Virus record (IMG/VR): IMGVR_UViG_3300042924_005117
Span: 1 to 32,752 of that record
Reading direction: 5' to 3' (one strand)
Origin: a virus
Length of the DNA stretch: 32,752 nucleotides
Position 1 is the first letter of the stretch. Each line of letters starts with the position of its first letter. Positions 21,628-28,815 of this stretch are shown here, one piece after another. Made by a program: the position numbers and the translations under genes. The notes beneath the pieces were generated by a model. That model searched no databases. It saw only the letters and a program-made list of their open reading frames with translations, and was not told the origin of the DNA.

Positions 21628-22038
21628 ATGAGCATGTACGTCCTCTCTGAATCCCAGTTCGATCAAATCTCCAAAGCACTCGAAGCAGCACGCTTTGCTC
21701 TGGAGACGTCCCAGCACGTTCAGCTGGATCTGACTAAGCCCAAGCAGACCATTCCCCTGCCTGCTGGCGAGAAAATTGTCCGGGCAACGTCCGTACAAAA
21801 AGCCCAGTCTCAAAGTAAGACTCGTAAGTCCAGCCGCAAGGGCAAGCGTGGTGTGGCGGTGTTGAACGAGGGGCAGGTGTTGGAAATTAAGCGGCAGATC
21901 GCGTCTGGTGGGAAGTCCGTCGCAAAAATTGCTCGTGACTTTGGCGTTCATGTCACCACCATCAACTGCATCAAGTCCGGCAAGACTTGGAAGCATGTGG
22001 CGCTCCAGCAGCCCACTCCGGTTGTGGTGGCTGACTGA
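21628..22038 (+). CDS. Helix-turn-helix protein
   Basis: The protein has 136 residues from MSMYVLSESQFDQISKALE. The N-terminal part is helical. A very basic stretch (SKTRKSSRKGKRG) is followed by a resolvase-type helix-turn-helix: VLEIKRQIASGGKSVAKIA, then ARDFGVHVTTINCIKSGKTW. This type of C-terminal HTH often accompanies phage DNA-binding or HNH proteins. It most likely binds DNA; the target is unknown. The stop overlaps the next ATG. Confidence 0.72.
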   Translation: MSMYVLSESQFDQISKALEAARFALETSQHVQLDLTKPKQTIPLPAGEKIVRATSVQKAQSQSKTRKSSRKGKRGVAVLNEGQVLEIKRQIASGGKSVAKIARDFGVHVTTINCIKSGKTWKHVALQQPTPVVVAD

Positions 22039-22550
22039 TGGCGATCTTGTGTGATCATGAGATCCACAACCTGGCGCGGCGGGGCTTGATCTCGCCGTTT
22101 CTCCAGGAGTTGGTAAATCCCGCCAGTCTCGATGTGAGACTCGGTGAGAATCTGCTGGTAGAAGAGCCGAAAGTTCCTGCCTTACTTCCTTTCAGCATTG
22201 CTGGGCATACGAAGGAAGATCCGTTCATGCTCCAGCCGCATGAGTTCGTGCTTGCGGAGACGTTGGAGGAGTTCGATCTCCCGGATTGTGTCGCTGGGCA
22301 GCTGGCGCTTAAGTCGAGTCGTGCCAGAGAAGGGATTGAGCATCTTCTTGCCGGGTACATCGACCCCGGGTACAAAGGGCGGCTAACGCTGGAACTGCAA
22401 AACGCTAGGTCCTTGCACGCTGTTCCGCTGTGGCCCGGTATGCGTATCGCGCAGATTGTGTTCCACAAAATGTCAATGTTGCCCGGTAAGAGTTACTCCG
22501 TGACTGGTCGCTATCAAGGTGACACTGCTGTTCAGGCTTCTAAAGGATGA
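22038..22550 (+). CDS. dCTP deaminase-like protein (dUTPase superfamily)
   Basis: The 170-residue protein has the Dcd layout. PASLDVRLG (residues 28-36), PHEFVLAETLEEFDLPD (67-83), LKSSRAREGIE (91-101) and GYIDPGYKGRLTLELQN (106-122) are seen in order. The Glu in TLEL (119) is the expected catalytic Glu that activates water. Dcd converts dCTP to dUTP for dTTP synthesis, and some family members hydrolyse the product further. In a phage it would raise the dTTP supply for replication. It sits in the early operon near the DUF3310 and polymerase genes. Confidence 0.82.
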   Translation: MAILCDHEIHNLARRGLISPFLQELVNPASLDVRLGENLLVEEPKVPALLPFSIAGHTKEDPFMLQPHEFVLAETLEEFDLPDCVAGQLALKSSRAREGIEHLLAGYIDPGYKGRLTLELQNARSLHAVPLWPGMRIAQIVFHKMSMLPGKSYSVTGRYQGDTAVQASKG

Positions 22551-22789
22551 GTAATTCAGTTGACCATCCCTCGCACTACACGGCGGGGAAGACTGAGGTG
22601 ATTGAGGTGCTTGAGGATTGGGTGCGACATGCGCCTGATGCTCGTACTGGTTCGCTCCAGTGGCAGTGCCTTAAATATCTCAGTCGGATGTGGCTGAAGA
22701 AAGATCCGCTGGAGGATGCGATGAAGTGTCGCTGGTATCTGAACCGCTTGATTAACACCTTGGCAACGGAGCCCTATCAGAACCGATGA
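22547..22789 (+). CDS. DUF3310 protein
   Basis: The protein has 80 residues with VDHPSHYTAGKTEVIEVLED at the start, then WQCLKYLSRMWLKKDPLEDA and KCRWYLNRLI. This arrangement (HPxHY, KYLSR, KxxWYL) is the DUF3310 signature found in many phage replication operons, including T7-like phages. Its biochemical role is not settled. It overlaps the dCTP deaminase gene and the next gene by a few bases. Confidence 0.85.
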   Translation: MSNSVDHPSHYTAGKTEVIEVLEDWVRHAPDARTGSLQWQCLKYLSRMWLKKDPLEDAMKCRWYLNRLINTLATEPYQNR

Positions 22790-22950
22790 GGTACTGGTGG
22801 CGGATTGTCGCCAAGGCGTTGGGTGAGAAGGCGCACCAGCACAATCGGATTGCTGATCAGGTTGCACTGGTGCGTTTTTGCATCTTGCTGGCTTACATGA
22901 CTACAAACATTTTCATTTGCGCAGGAGTTATTCGTCACTGGAATGGCTAA
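22786..22950 (+). CDS. Small membrane protein
   Basis: A 54-residue gene beginning with ATG overlapping the DUF3310 stop and ending in TAA at 22948-22950. The first half is basic (MRYWWRIVAKALGEKAHQHN). The hydrophobic VALVRFCILLAYMTTNIFI forms one membrane helix. The next gene starts inside its end. Function unknown. Confidence 0.6.
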   Translation: MRYWWRIVAKALGEKAHQHNRIADQVALVRFCILLAYMTTNIFICAGVIRHWNG

Positions 22951-23446
22951 CTATTGCACTCACAGTTTTCGCAGAATCATCAACACGTACAACTGGAGAA
23001 ACGGGTCGACGATCCGCTCGTACCGCTTCCGTTGTAAGTGTTGTGGGTACAGGTGGAACGTTTATTACGACAAGAAACTCAAGCGGGAAGTTGTTCCAAC
23101 GCACAAGTCGGACAACAAACCCCTGGAGACAAGAAAGCTGACTCCAGAAGAAGTCAAGTTGATCCTTACGGATCAGCGGGACAACGTAAAGCTGGCGCGG
23201 CTCTTAGGTGTTGTGCCCCAGTCGGTTAGTCAGATCAGGACAGGGCGGGCGTACAAAGATTTGTGGCCTGAGCTTCCACGCCGAGCTGCACAAGTTAAAG
23301 CTTCGGAGCCTGTACCGACGATTCGTAGTACGAAAATTACGTGTCGGGATTGTGCGCACTGGTGGCAAAAGCGGTGCAGCTTGGATGTTCCAGAAGCTGG
23401 TGGGACTTTTGCCATCGAATGTTCCTTCTATCAAGTTGATGAGTAA
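22943..23446 (+). CDS. Zinc-ribbon, HTH and Cys-motif protein
   Basis: This 167-residue protein has a ribbon CKCCGYRWNVYYDKK with a CxxC pair near residue 30. An HTH-like region follows near 70-105: RDNVKLARLLGVVPQSVSQI and RTGRAYKDLWPEL. The C-terminus carries the motif CRDCAHWWQKRCSL, then PEAGGTFAIEC. The last part is also present in the next gene. Such proteins in cyanophage early regions may be transcription regulators; this is an inference. Confidence 0.7.
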   Translation: MANYCTHSFRRIINTYNWRNGSTIRSYRFRCKCCGYRWNVYYDKKLKREVVPTHKSDNKPLETRKLTPEEVKLILTDQRDNVKLARLLGVVPQSVSQIRTGRAYKDLWPELPRRAAQVKASEPVPTIRSTKITCRDCAHWWQKRCSLDVPEAGGTFAIECSFYQVDE

Positions 23447-23721
23447 TGGCCATCACGATCAACAGCAGGGCGTGCCAAGGCTGTGGTACGCCGACGACAA
23501 ACCCGGTGCTGTGCATGAAGTGTTATCGCACCAGTCCTGCTGGGCGGGAAGAGGAGCGGATGGAACGGCTGCGGCGGGGTTACAAGCCCCAGCCGGATGG
23601 CGGCCCATGCAAAAACTGCATACATTGGAAGGCGAGGTGCTTGCTTGGGTTTCCCGAGGGTGGGACACTCGCGGCGGCGGTGCTCTGCTCGGCGCGGGAG
23701 GTTGACAGCCTGCTAGAGTAG
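23446..23721 (+). CDS. Small Cys-rich zinc-binding protein
   Basis: The 91 residues contain an N-terminal CQGCGTPTTNPVLCMKC (two CxxC pairs) and a C-terminal CKNCIHWKARCLLGFPEGG. The C-terminal part resembles the end of the preceding protein (CxxCxHW, RCxLxxPExGG). Its ATG overlaps the upstream stop. A regulatory or DNA-binding role is possible but not proven. Confidence 0.68.
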   Translation: MAITINSRACQGCGTPTTNPVLCMKCYRTSPAGREEERMERLRRGYKPQPDGGPCKNCIHWKARCLLGFPEGGTLAAAVLCSAREVDSLLE

Positions 23722-23746
23722 TAGGGTACAAGCTGCCCTACCAGGC

Positions 23747-25573
23747 ATGACAATCCTTCAAGGCATCGAGCATCTGTCCACGCTCGATGATGCAAGTTTC
23801 GTTGCGTTTGATGTTGAGACCACCGGGCTCCAGCCGAAGTTCGGTGGCCTTCGTCTTGTGCAGTTGGCGACCTTTGGTAAGCCTCCAGTAGTGCTGGATT
23901 GCTGGAACTTCAGTGATGAAGACTGGATCACGCTGGAGGAGTTCTGCAGCGTTTCAAGGCAATGGCTGGCGCACAATGCGGTGTTTGACCTTGGGTGGTT
24001 GCAGGAGCATGAGATCTATCCAGAGGGCAAGGTTTACTGCTCGATGCTGGCCAGTCGGATACTGACGAACGGGCTGCCGAATCTGAAGCACGGGCTCCAG
24101 CACGTCGTTCACCGCTACCTCGGCCAAGACATTTCCAAGGAAGAGCAAAAGAGCGATTGGTCGGCTGATCTGCGCGTGGAGCAGATCGAGTATGCGGCTA
24201 AGGATGTGGTGGTGCTGACCCAGCTATGGGAACAAATCACCAAGCGGATGGCAACTGGCGCGTTGATGCCTGCGTGGGAGCTTGAGTGCAAGGCGCTTCC
24301 GGCAATGGCGCAGCTGTGGCGTACAGGGCTGCCATTCGATAAGAAGATGCTGGAGCAGCTGATTGAAGATCTCGATATTGAAAATGTTGAGGTCGGTGAA
24401 AAGTTCATCGAGGATTTTGATACAGCGCTTCCGCCAGAACACAAGCTGCACCGGGGGCTTGATGGGAAGTTGTTGTACCAGACGAAGCCGGGTCCGAAAG
24501 GTAAGAAGCCGGACCCGAATGTATTTAACCTCAATAGTCCGGCGCAGTTACTTAAAAAGTTCACTGCTTTGTTGGGTGAGCCGCCGATGGATATGAAGAA
24601 CGGGAAGCCCAGTGCTAGTCGTTCTGCGCTCCAGGAATACGTCGGTGATCACAAAGTTGTGGCGGATTATTTGCGGTGGAAAAAGATTGAAAAGCGGCGG
24701 CAGATGGCGGAAACTTTGTTGAAAAACTATTCGGCTGATGGGTTTATTCGCGCCAGTTATCTACAGCTTGGCGCTGATACTGGAAGGATGAGTTGTATTT
24801 CGCCAAACCTGCAGCAGATTCCGCGTGATCCGCGTTTCAGGTTGGCGGTGCAAGCTCCAGCCGGTTGGAAACTGGTTGTAGCGGACTACGGGCAGATGGA
24901 GCTGCGCCTGGCAGCCGCAGAAGCACAGGATCCCTTAATGACAGAGGTGTTCCAGCAGGGGCAGGACCTCCATACGATGACGGCGACGCAGATTTATGGG
25001 GTTGAGCCAGATGAGGTTACGAAAGAGCAGCGGCAAATCGCAAAATCGGCAAACTTCGGATTGTTGTACGGAAGTGGTGCAAAAGGACTCAGAAATTACG
25101 CAGCAGCAACAGGCATCCAGATGGATCTTGATGAGGCGGCGGAGGTGCGGCAAAAGTTCCACGCTGCATATAAAGGCATCTCCCAATGGCAGCAGCAAAA
25201 TGCTCGCGCTGCTGATGCGGCTAAGGACAATCCATCTATCCGCATACGCATCTCGGGCTTGCGGCGGTTTCTACCGGGTGAGCACAACAAACTCACCACG
25301 CGCTGCAACACTCCAATCCAAGGGGCAGGTGCTGCAGTCCTCAAACTTACTCTCGGCAAACTGTGGCCTCTACTCCACGCCGACGGGGAGGACGTGGTGC
25401 GTTTGGCCGGCGTGGTGCATGACGAAATCATCTTGCTCGTCCGCGAAGAACACGCAGATGTCTGGGCGCTCCAGCTGCAAACCGTGATGGAGGAAGCTGA
25501 AGCTCGTTGGTTGGGCAAAATTCCACCGCTTGCTGAAGCTAAGGTCGGGGATAGCTGGCAAGAGGCCAAGTGA
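23747..25573 (+). CDS. polA: DNA polymerase, family A, with 3'-5' exonuclease
   Basis: The 608-residue protein has an exonuclease domain: FDVETTG (Asp 22, Glu 24), AHNAVFDLGWL, and YAAKDVVVL. The polymerase domain follows, with motif A VVADYGQMELR (Asp 380), motif B RQIAKSANFGLLYG near 428-441, and motif C VVHDEI (Asp 559). No 5'-3' exonuclease domain is present, as in T7-type and cyanophage polymerases. It is the replicative polymerase. A TTGACA is at 23702-23707, but no strong -10 follows it at the usual spacing. The gene is 25 bases after 23721. Confidence 0.95.
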   Translation: MTILQGIEHLSTLDDASFVAFDVETTGLQPKFGGLRLVQLATFGKPPVVLDCWNFSDEDWITLEEFCSVSRQWLAHNAVFDLGWLQEHEIYPEGKVYCSMLASRILTNGLPNLKHGLQHVVHRYLGQDISKEEQKSDWSADLRVEQIEYAAKDVVVLTQLWEQITKRMATGALMPAWELECKALPAMAQLWRTGLPFDKKMLEQLIEDLDIENVEVGEKFIEDFDTALPPEHKLHRGLDGKLLYQTKPGPKGKKPDPNVFNLNSPAQLLKKFTALLGEPPMDMKNGKPSASRSALQEYVGDHKVVADYLRWKKIEKRRQMAETLLKNYSADGFIRASYLQLGADTGRMSCISPNLQQIPRDPRFRLAVQAPAGWKLVVADYGQMELRLAAAEAQDPLMTEVFQQGQDLHTMTATQIYGVEPDEVTKEQRQIAKSANFGLLYGSGAKGLRNYAAATGIQMDLDEAAEVRQKFHAAYKGISQWQQQNARAADAAKDNPSIRIRISGLRRFLPGEHNKLTTRCNTPIQGAGAAVLKLTLGKLWPLLHADGEDVVRLAGVVHDEIILLVREEHADVWALQLQTVMEEAEARWLGKIPPLAEAKVGDSWQEAK

Positions 25574-25740
25574 CCCAGGAGGATTTTGAGTACCGCGTTC
25601 GGATGCACACGCGCCACGGCGGTACTCACGATCTGTTCATCGTTGCTCCAGATGCTTTCTCCGCACGGATGAAGGCACTGGAGCTTTGTCCTGAGCATCG
25701 GCCCCAGTCGGTGATGCGAGTCTCAGATTGCGTCTCATGA
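25570..25740 (+). CDS. Short hypothetical protein after the polymerase
   Basis: A 56-residue gene starting with a GTG that overlaps the polymerase TGA. It reads MTQEDFEYRVRMHTRHGGTH (GTG read as Met) and ends SVMRVSDCVS. The next gene's ATG overlaps its TGA. It is likely real because of this coupling. Function unknown. Confidence 0.6.
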   Translation: MTQEDFEYRVRMHTRHGGTHDLFIVAPDAFSARMKALELCPEHRPQSVMRVSDCVS

Positions 25741-25946
25741 GTCCAGCCCGCACGGGAAGAGAGCTGGTGCTCGAATGGCTGAATCGGGAAATTCGTGCGG
25801 CGAAGACGGCGGATTTGCAGCGGGCTGCGGCTTTTTTGGAGTGGGCTAGGGATATACGGAAGGGATGCGCCAAGCAGAGGGGTGGGGCGCGGGTGGCGCA
25901 GGCTAATGCGTGGCGGAAACGGGTGGATGATGACGTGCGGTGGTGA
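25737..25946 (+). CDS. Basic hypothetical protein
   Basis: I take the ATG at 25737 (MSPARTGRELVLEWLNREIR), which overlaps the stop of the previous gene, giving 69 residues. The protein is a basic, Arg/Ala/Trp-rich helix throughout. It is the last gene of the polymerase cluster. No family recognised. Confidence 0.6.
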   Translation: MSPARTGRELVLEWLNREIRAAKTADLQRAAAFLEWARDIRKGCAKQRGGARVAQANAWRKRVDDDVRW

Positions 25947-25973
25947 GACTACTGTGACTCAGTATGCTATTGT
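25947..25973 (+). promoter_or_regulatory. Motif GACTACTGTG and TATTGT promoter box before 25996
   Basis: GACTACTGTG is at 25947-25956 and TGC-TATTGT (an extended -10) at 25965-25973. A copy of the 10-mer on the other strand follows the gene (26322-26331) and another is at the integrase start. Confidence 0.5.
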
Positions 25974-25995
25974 GTAGCAGACTAGACCGCAGGCC

Positions 25996-26265
25996 ATGCC
26001 CCTGAACCACGGAAACAAGTATTACTGCCAGCTCCTGATTGACCCCAACCGTTACAAGCTGGCGGAGAATCTTGCGTCCCAAGAGGGCAAGAAGGTTACG
26101 GCGTATCTGCGGGAGCTGGTTTACGCAGGATTGGCGCTGAGATCGTCGGAGTACAAGACTGCTCAGGAAGCGGATGAGGCGGCCTGGCGCGAATCGGTGA
26201 AGCGGCGAGTTGAGGGGCGGATGCGTTCCAAGCAAGAGGGCAAAGTGTCAGAAACTGACGCATGA
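25996..26265 (+). CDS. Small RHH-like DNA-binding protein candidate
   Basis: The protein has 89 residues: NKYYCQLLIDPNRYKLAENL, then SQEGKKVTAYLRELVYAGLA. The strand followed by two helices fits a CopG/ribbon-helix-helix protein. An acidic-basic helical tail follows. It has its own promoter-like region, and the 10-mer GACTACTGTG flanks it on both sides in opposite orientation. A regulatory role is likely, though the target is not known. Confidence 0.65.
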   Translation: MPLNHGNKYYCQLLIDPNRYKLAENLASQEGKKVTAYLRELVYAGLALRSSEYKTAQEADEAAWRESVKRRVEGRMRSKQEGKVSETDA

Positions 26266-26321
26266 GACTCAGTTGTGTTTCGTGATATACCGACAGCGTG
26301 CGCAGATAGCCTTTAACCTTA

Positions 26322-26333
26322 CACAGTAGTCAC
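26322..26333 (-). repeat. Reverse copy of GACTACTGTG
   Basis: CACAGTAGTC at 26322-26331 is the exact reverse complement of the 10-mer at 25947-25956. The 77-base gap 26266-26342 holds no gene. Confidence 0.5.
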
Positions 26334-26342
26334 TTGAGAGCA

Positions 26343-26558
26343 ATGACGCGCTATGTCGTCATGGTCGAGGATCGCTGGGTTACGGCGGTTTACGACTCTG
26401 GTAAAGGAATCGGTTTCACCAGATCCAAGGAGGACGCATCCTCGTGGGTCACATACGAGCGGGCTGTCGCTGCGGCGAGAACTGTTGCTCAGTCTTGTAA
26501 CTGCGACGCTGCTGTGCATTGCGTTGATGAACCCGCCTATCCCCAATCATGGAAGTAG
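26343..26558 (+). CDS. Hypothetical protein
   Basis: The product is 71 residues from the ATG at 26343 (MTRYVVMVEDRWVTAVYDSG). A beta-rich first half and a helix (ERAVAAARTVAQSCNCDAAV) follow. The next gene starts inside it. Function unknown. Confidence 0.6.
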   Translation: MTRYVVMVEDRWVTAVYDSGKGIGFTRSKEDASSWVTYERAVAAARTVAQSCNCDAAVHCVDEPAYPQSWK

Positions 26559-26872
26559 TGCCATTCCAGGAACAGCAGGACCCCGAACTGAGGCTCGGTG
26601 AAGGTCGCTCGCGTACCAGTGCAGAAAAAGCTCAGCTGTTCGAGCTGATGATTTGGCTGCCTGGCCAAGGCGCCATGCGGGACTTGGTGCGGGCGGAGTC
26701 GCTCCAGCAGGCGATTCAGTTTGCGCAAAACCGCTACCCGAACTGCAAGGTGGAGGTGCCGACGGCGGCGGCGAAAAAACCTAAGCTGGCTCGTGCCAAA
26801 AATGGGCCGCGTGAAACGGCCCGTAGGCGTCTCAAACTCGTGGAGAAAAGGAATGAGCCAGCAGATCGCTGA
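26549..26872 (+). CDS. Hypothetical protein with basic C-terminus
   Basis: The protein has 107 residues starting MEVVPFQEQQDPELRLGEGR. A folded-looking middle reads LFELMIWLPGQGAMRDLV and AIQFAQNRYPNCKVEV. A strongly basic tail follows (AKKPKLARAKNG and RRRLK). It overlaps both neighbours. No family recognised. Confidence 0.6.
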   Translation: MEVVPFQEQQDPELRLGEGRSRTSAEKAQLFELMIWLPGQGAMRDLVRAESLQQAIQFAQNRYPNCKVEVPTAAAKKPKLARAKNGPRETARRRLKLVEKRNEPADR

Positions 26873-27023
26873 CTGGGCACGCCAGTCGTGGGGTGAGGTC
26901 ATCGTCGACCAGAATCGCGCTGACCTTTTGGACAAGCTCTACTTCTGGGATGGGCGGGACAAAAAAGACCACCCGCTCCACGCCACATATACCGGGCTGT
27001 ATCGCAAATACACCGCCAACTAG
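26853..27023 (+). CDS. Short hypothetical protein, end of the plus-strand operon
   Basis: The product is 56 residues from an ATG with AAAAGGA upstream (MSQQIADWARQSWGEVIVDQ). It ends HATYTGLYRKYTAN and meets the minus-strand gene 27020-27241 tail to tail with four bases shared. No terminator was seen between them. Function unknown. Confidence 0.62.
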   Translation: MSQQIADWARQSWGEVIVDQNRADLLDKLYFWDGRDKKDHPLHATYTGLYRKYTAN

Positions 27024-27241
27024 GCGGAGTCGCGGTCCATCCCAAACTGATCGGCCAGGTTATCTGCAGCTTCGCGGATAGCCCAGGCCGATTTTGTGCG
27101 TTCCAGCTGGTGGAGCGTATTGAGGACAAGGGCGGCTTCAAGTAGGCCGCGATAGTCCTGTTTGTTGAACAGGTTGACTAACCACTGGTCAGTGGCGGCC
27201 TTGTGGAAGCTGGACTCAGCGCTGTGTTCGATGGGGCGCAT
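27020..27241 (-). CDS. Small hypothetical protein after the endolysin gene
   Basis: This gene encodes 73 residues, MRPIEHSAESSFHKAATDQW and onward, helical (DYRGLLEAALVLNTLHQLER). It starts two bases after the endolysin stop, so it belongs to the lysis unit. No membrane segment. Function unknown. Confidence 0.62.
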   Translation of the reverse strand: MRPIEHSAESSFHKAATDQWLVNLFNKQDYRGLLEAALVLNTLHQLERTKSAWAIREAADNLADQFGMDRDSA

Positions 27242-27243
27242 GA

Positions 27244-28371
27244 TTAACCTTTGCGGATTCGCATGAACCAGCCTGTGTCGTTGCCTTCAATGAGCCAGCG
27301 AGGCAGCCAGTTCTTTCTGGAGTAGGCGATGCCAGCTCCACCTTTGTTGCTGACGTAGCCGCCGTTTACCAAATCCGCTTCACCGAAAGGATCGTTGTGG
27401 ATGAAATGTGTAGGCGTATATCCGACCACTACGGTCCAGTGACCTGTTCCACTCGGGTTGGGTATAGCCCCCCGATGTAGCCAGCCGACGGGAACCGGAT
27501 GACCGTTAGCGATTTCAGTTTCTAAGTCCTCGACTGTGCCATCCATCTCGAAGGTGGCAGTCAGCCCCAGTGCTTTGAGGGCAGCAATCTGTGCTTTGGG
27601 GTCGGTTGTGTCGCCGAAACGAGCGCGTAAGGCGTTGTACTCATAATCGCCGTTTACTTTTCCGTAGTAGCGAGCCACCATCGCGCAGCTGGAACTAAAG
27701 CACTGACGCCAGCCCTTGGGACCGTCATCCGATCCAAGCTGGTATTCGTAGGGAACTTTGAGTAGCTTTTGGTTTGGCGGAACGACAGGTTTAGCGCCTG
27801 CATGTTGTTCCATCAGTTGGATTAGCTTCCCTGGGTAGTTCGGGTCTGTTGCGTAGCCCTCTTTGTGAAGCCATCTAGCGGCCTCTTCACGGGTAGCAGC
27901 GTTATTGCAGCCCTTGTAGTTTTTGTAGTCTTTGTACCAGTGATCTACGAGGTAGATCACGCATGAGAGCAAATCTGGAAAGTCGATGAAACTGTCAGTG
28001 ATTGTTACCCACTGACCGTTAATAAACTCTTGTGTTTTCTTGTCGCTGCCTTCACCTTTAAGACCGAAAAAATTGTTTCTTCCAGATACTAATTTGCCGT
28101 AATTTGATTCGAGTGCCCATTGGGCAGCTACGAGTTCGGGGAATTTTGCACCAGCAACTCTGGCAGCTTCAAGGATGCCTTCCCAGCTGTTGGGAAACTG
28201 GCTTTGTTTGCCGGCAACGCTCCAAGTTTTGAACCAGCCTTGGTCGCGGCCCAAGATATGCGGATTGGCCTTATTGATTGCTTGCTCCAGTTCGGTGACA
28301 GCCGCCATCTGATGGGGCAGTCCCTTGTAGAAGCGAAACAGGTCGCTAAGACGGATTTTGTTGCTTGCCAT
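27244..28371 (-). CDS. Endolysin: glucosaminidase plus C39-like peptidase
   Basis: The 375-residue protein has two lytic domains. Residues of about 65-190 match a FlgJ-like glucosaminidase: VAAQWALESNYGKL with catalytic Glu 88, then GRNNFFGLKG. Residues 205-360 match a papain-fold C39-type peptidase, with Cys 224 in WRQCFSSSCAMVARYYG, His 311 in GTGHWTVVVGY and Asp 327 in HNDPFGE. The first would cut glycan strands and the second peptide bonds. No signal peptide is visible, so a holin would be needed. Alternatively, the C39 part may act on proteins. Confidence 0.85.
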   Translation of the reverse strand: MASNKIRLSDLFRFYKGLPHQMAAVTELEQAINKANPHILGRDQGWFKTWSVAGKQSQFPNSWEGILEAARVAGAKFPELVAAQWALESNYGKLVSGRNNFFGLKGEGSDKKTQEFINGQWVTITDSFIDFPDLLSCVIYLVDHWYKDYKNYKGCNNAATREEAARWLHKEGYATDPNYPGKLIQLMEQHAGAKPVVPPNQKLLKVPYEYQLGSDDGPKGWRQCFSSSCAMVARYYGKVNGDYEYNALRARFGDTTDPKAQIAALKALGLTATFEMDGTVEDLETEIANGHPVPVGWLHRGAIPNPSGTGHWTVVVGYTPTHFIHNDPFGEADLVNGGYVSNKGGAGIAYSRKNWLPRWLIEGNDTGWFMRIRKG

Positions 28372-28716
28372 CGGACCAAGGGGCGTGGATGCTCATGGCG
28401 CCGCCCAGTAGGCGGCTGTCGCCGGTTTGGAGCTGTTCATCAATTTCGTGGTGAACGATCACAGGAGGTGGATCGGTCGGTTGGGTTGCGTGCCAGTCCG
28501 CTTCAGCCCTGTCGAGCTTGCCGGGGAGTAGTAGATCAAACCACCACTCCCGTACAGCCTGCTCCCAAGTTTTGCCTAGAGCTTTTTTCCTTTGATAGCG
28601 CGGAGGGCGTGGAACACCAGCTGGATGATGCTGTTGTCCTTCAGCGGCGACAGAGCAATCAGCTCGGAAGCGGCTGCGACGCAAATCCAGAAGGCTGGAT
28701 GCTGGATAAAGTCCAT
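28346..28716 (-). CDS. Frameshift product of the lysis-region membrane protein (candidate)
   Basis: If ribosomes slip -1 at 28582-28588, the 46-residue membrane protein is extended from the last Lys by 78 residues (ALGKTWEQAVREWWFDLLLP and onward) to a stop at 28346-28348, about 123 residues in all. The extension is hydrophilic, Trp-containing, and has no ATG, GTG or TTG before MSIHAPW near its end, so an independent start is unlikely. It overlaps the endolysin start by 26 bases. The short and long forms could differ in function, as with holin and antiholin pairs. This is inferred from sequence. Confidence 0.6.
28576..28716 (-). CDS. Small membrane protein of the lysis region, short form
   Basis: This gene encodes 46 residues from the ATG at 28716 (MDFIQHPAFWICVAAASE) to a TAG at 28576. 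WICVAAASELIALSPL is a weak membrane helix and IIQLVFHALRAIKGKK an amphipathic second one. Small proteins of this type are widespread in cyanophages. It lies directly before the endolysin, where a holin could be encoded. It ends in a slippery run (see frameshift entry). Confidence 0.65.
   Translation of the reverse strand: MDFIQHPAFWICVAAASELIALSPLKDNSIIQLVFHALRAIKGKKL
28582..28588 (-). promoter_or_regulatory. Candidate -1 frameshift site A AAA AAG
   Basis: In the zero frame the codons read GGA AAA AAG CTC TAG, so the heptamer is in the correct phase and the stop follows one codon later. This is the dnaX-type slippery sequence. A 9-bp stem (28543-28551 with 28524-28532, one G-U pair, ten-base loop) lies about 30 bases downstream, further than usual. 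Confidence 0.65.
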
Positions 28717-28815
28717 GTGAAATAGGAACCCTGCAGGAAGTTTAGCTGTACTAGAGAAGAGTTCCTGCGCACGTAATAGTTTCTACCGCTACATTCCGGG
28801 TAGCTACTGCTTGGT

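Noticed and set aside
25096-25698. Minus-strand ORF of 200 residues
   Set aside because: Antisense to the polymerase motifs; Ser/Arg-rich shadow.
28582-28684. Independent ATG start at 28684 for the -1 frame extension
   Set aside because: The first 34 residues would be an Arg-rich shadow of the 46-residue gene; the slippery site is a simpler explanation.
28120-28725. Plus-strand ORF of 201 residues
   Set aside because: Antisense to the endolysin start and the membrane protein; no supporting features.
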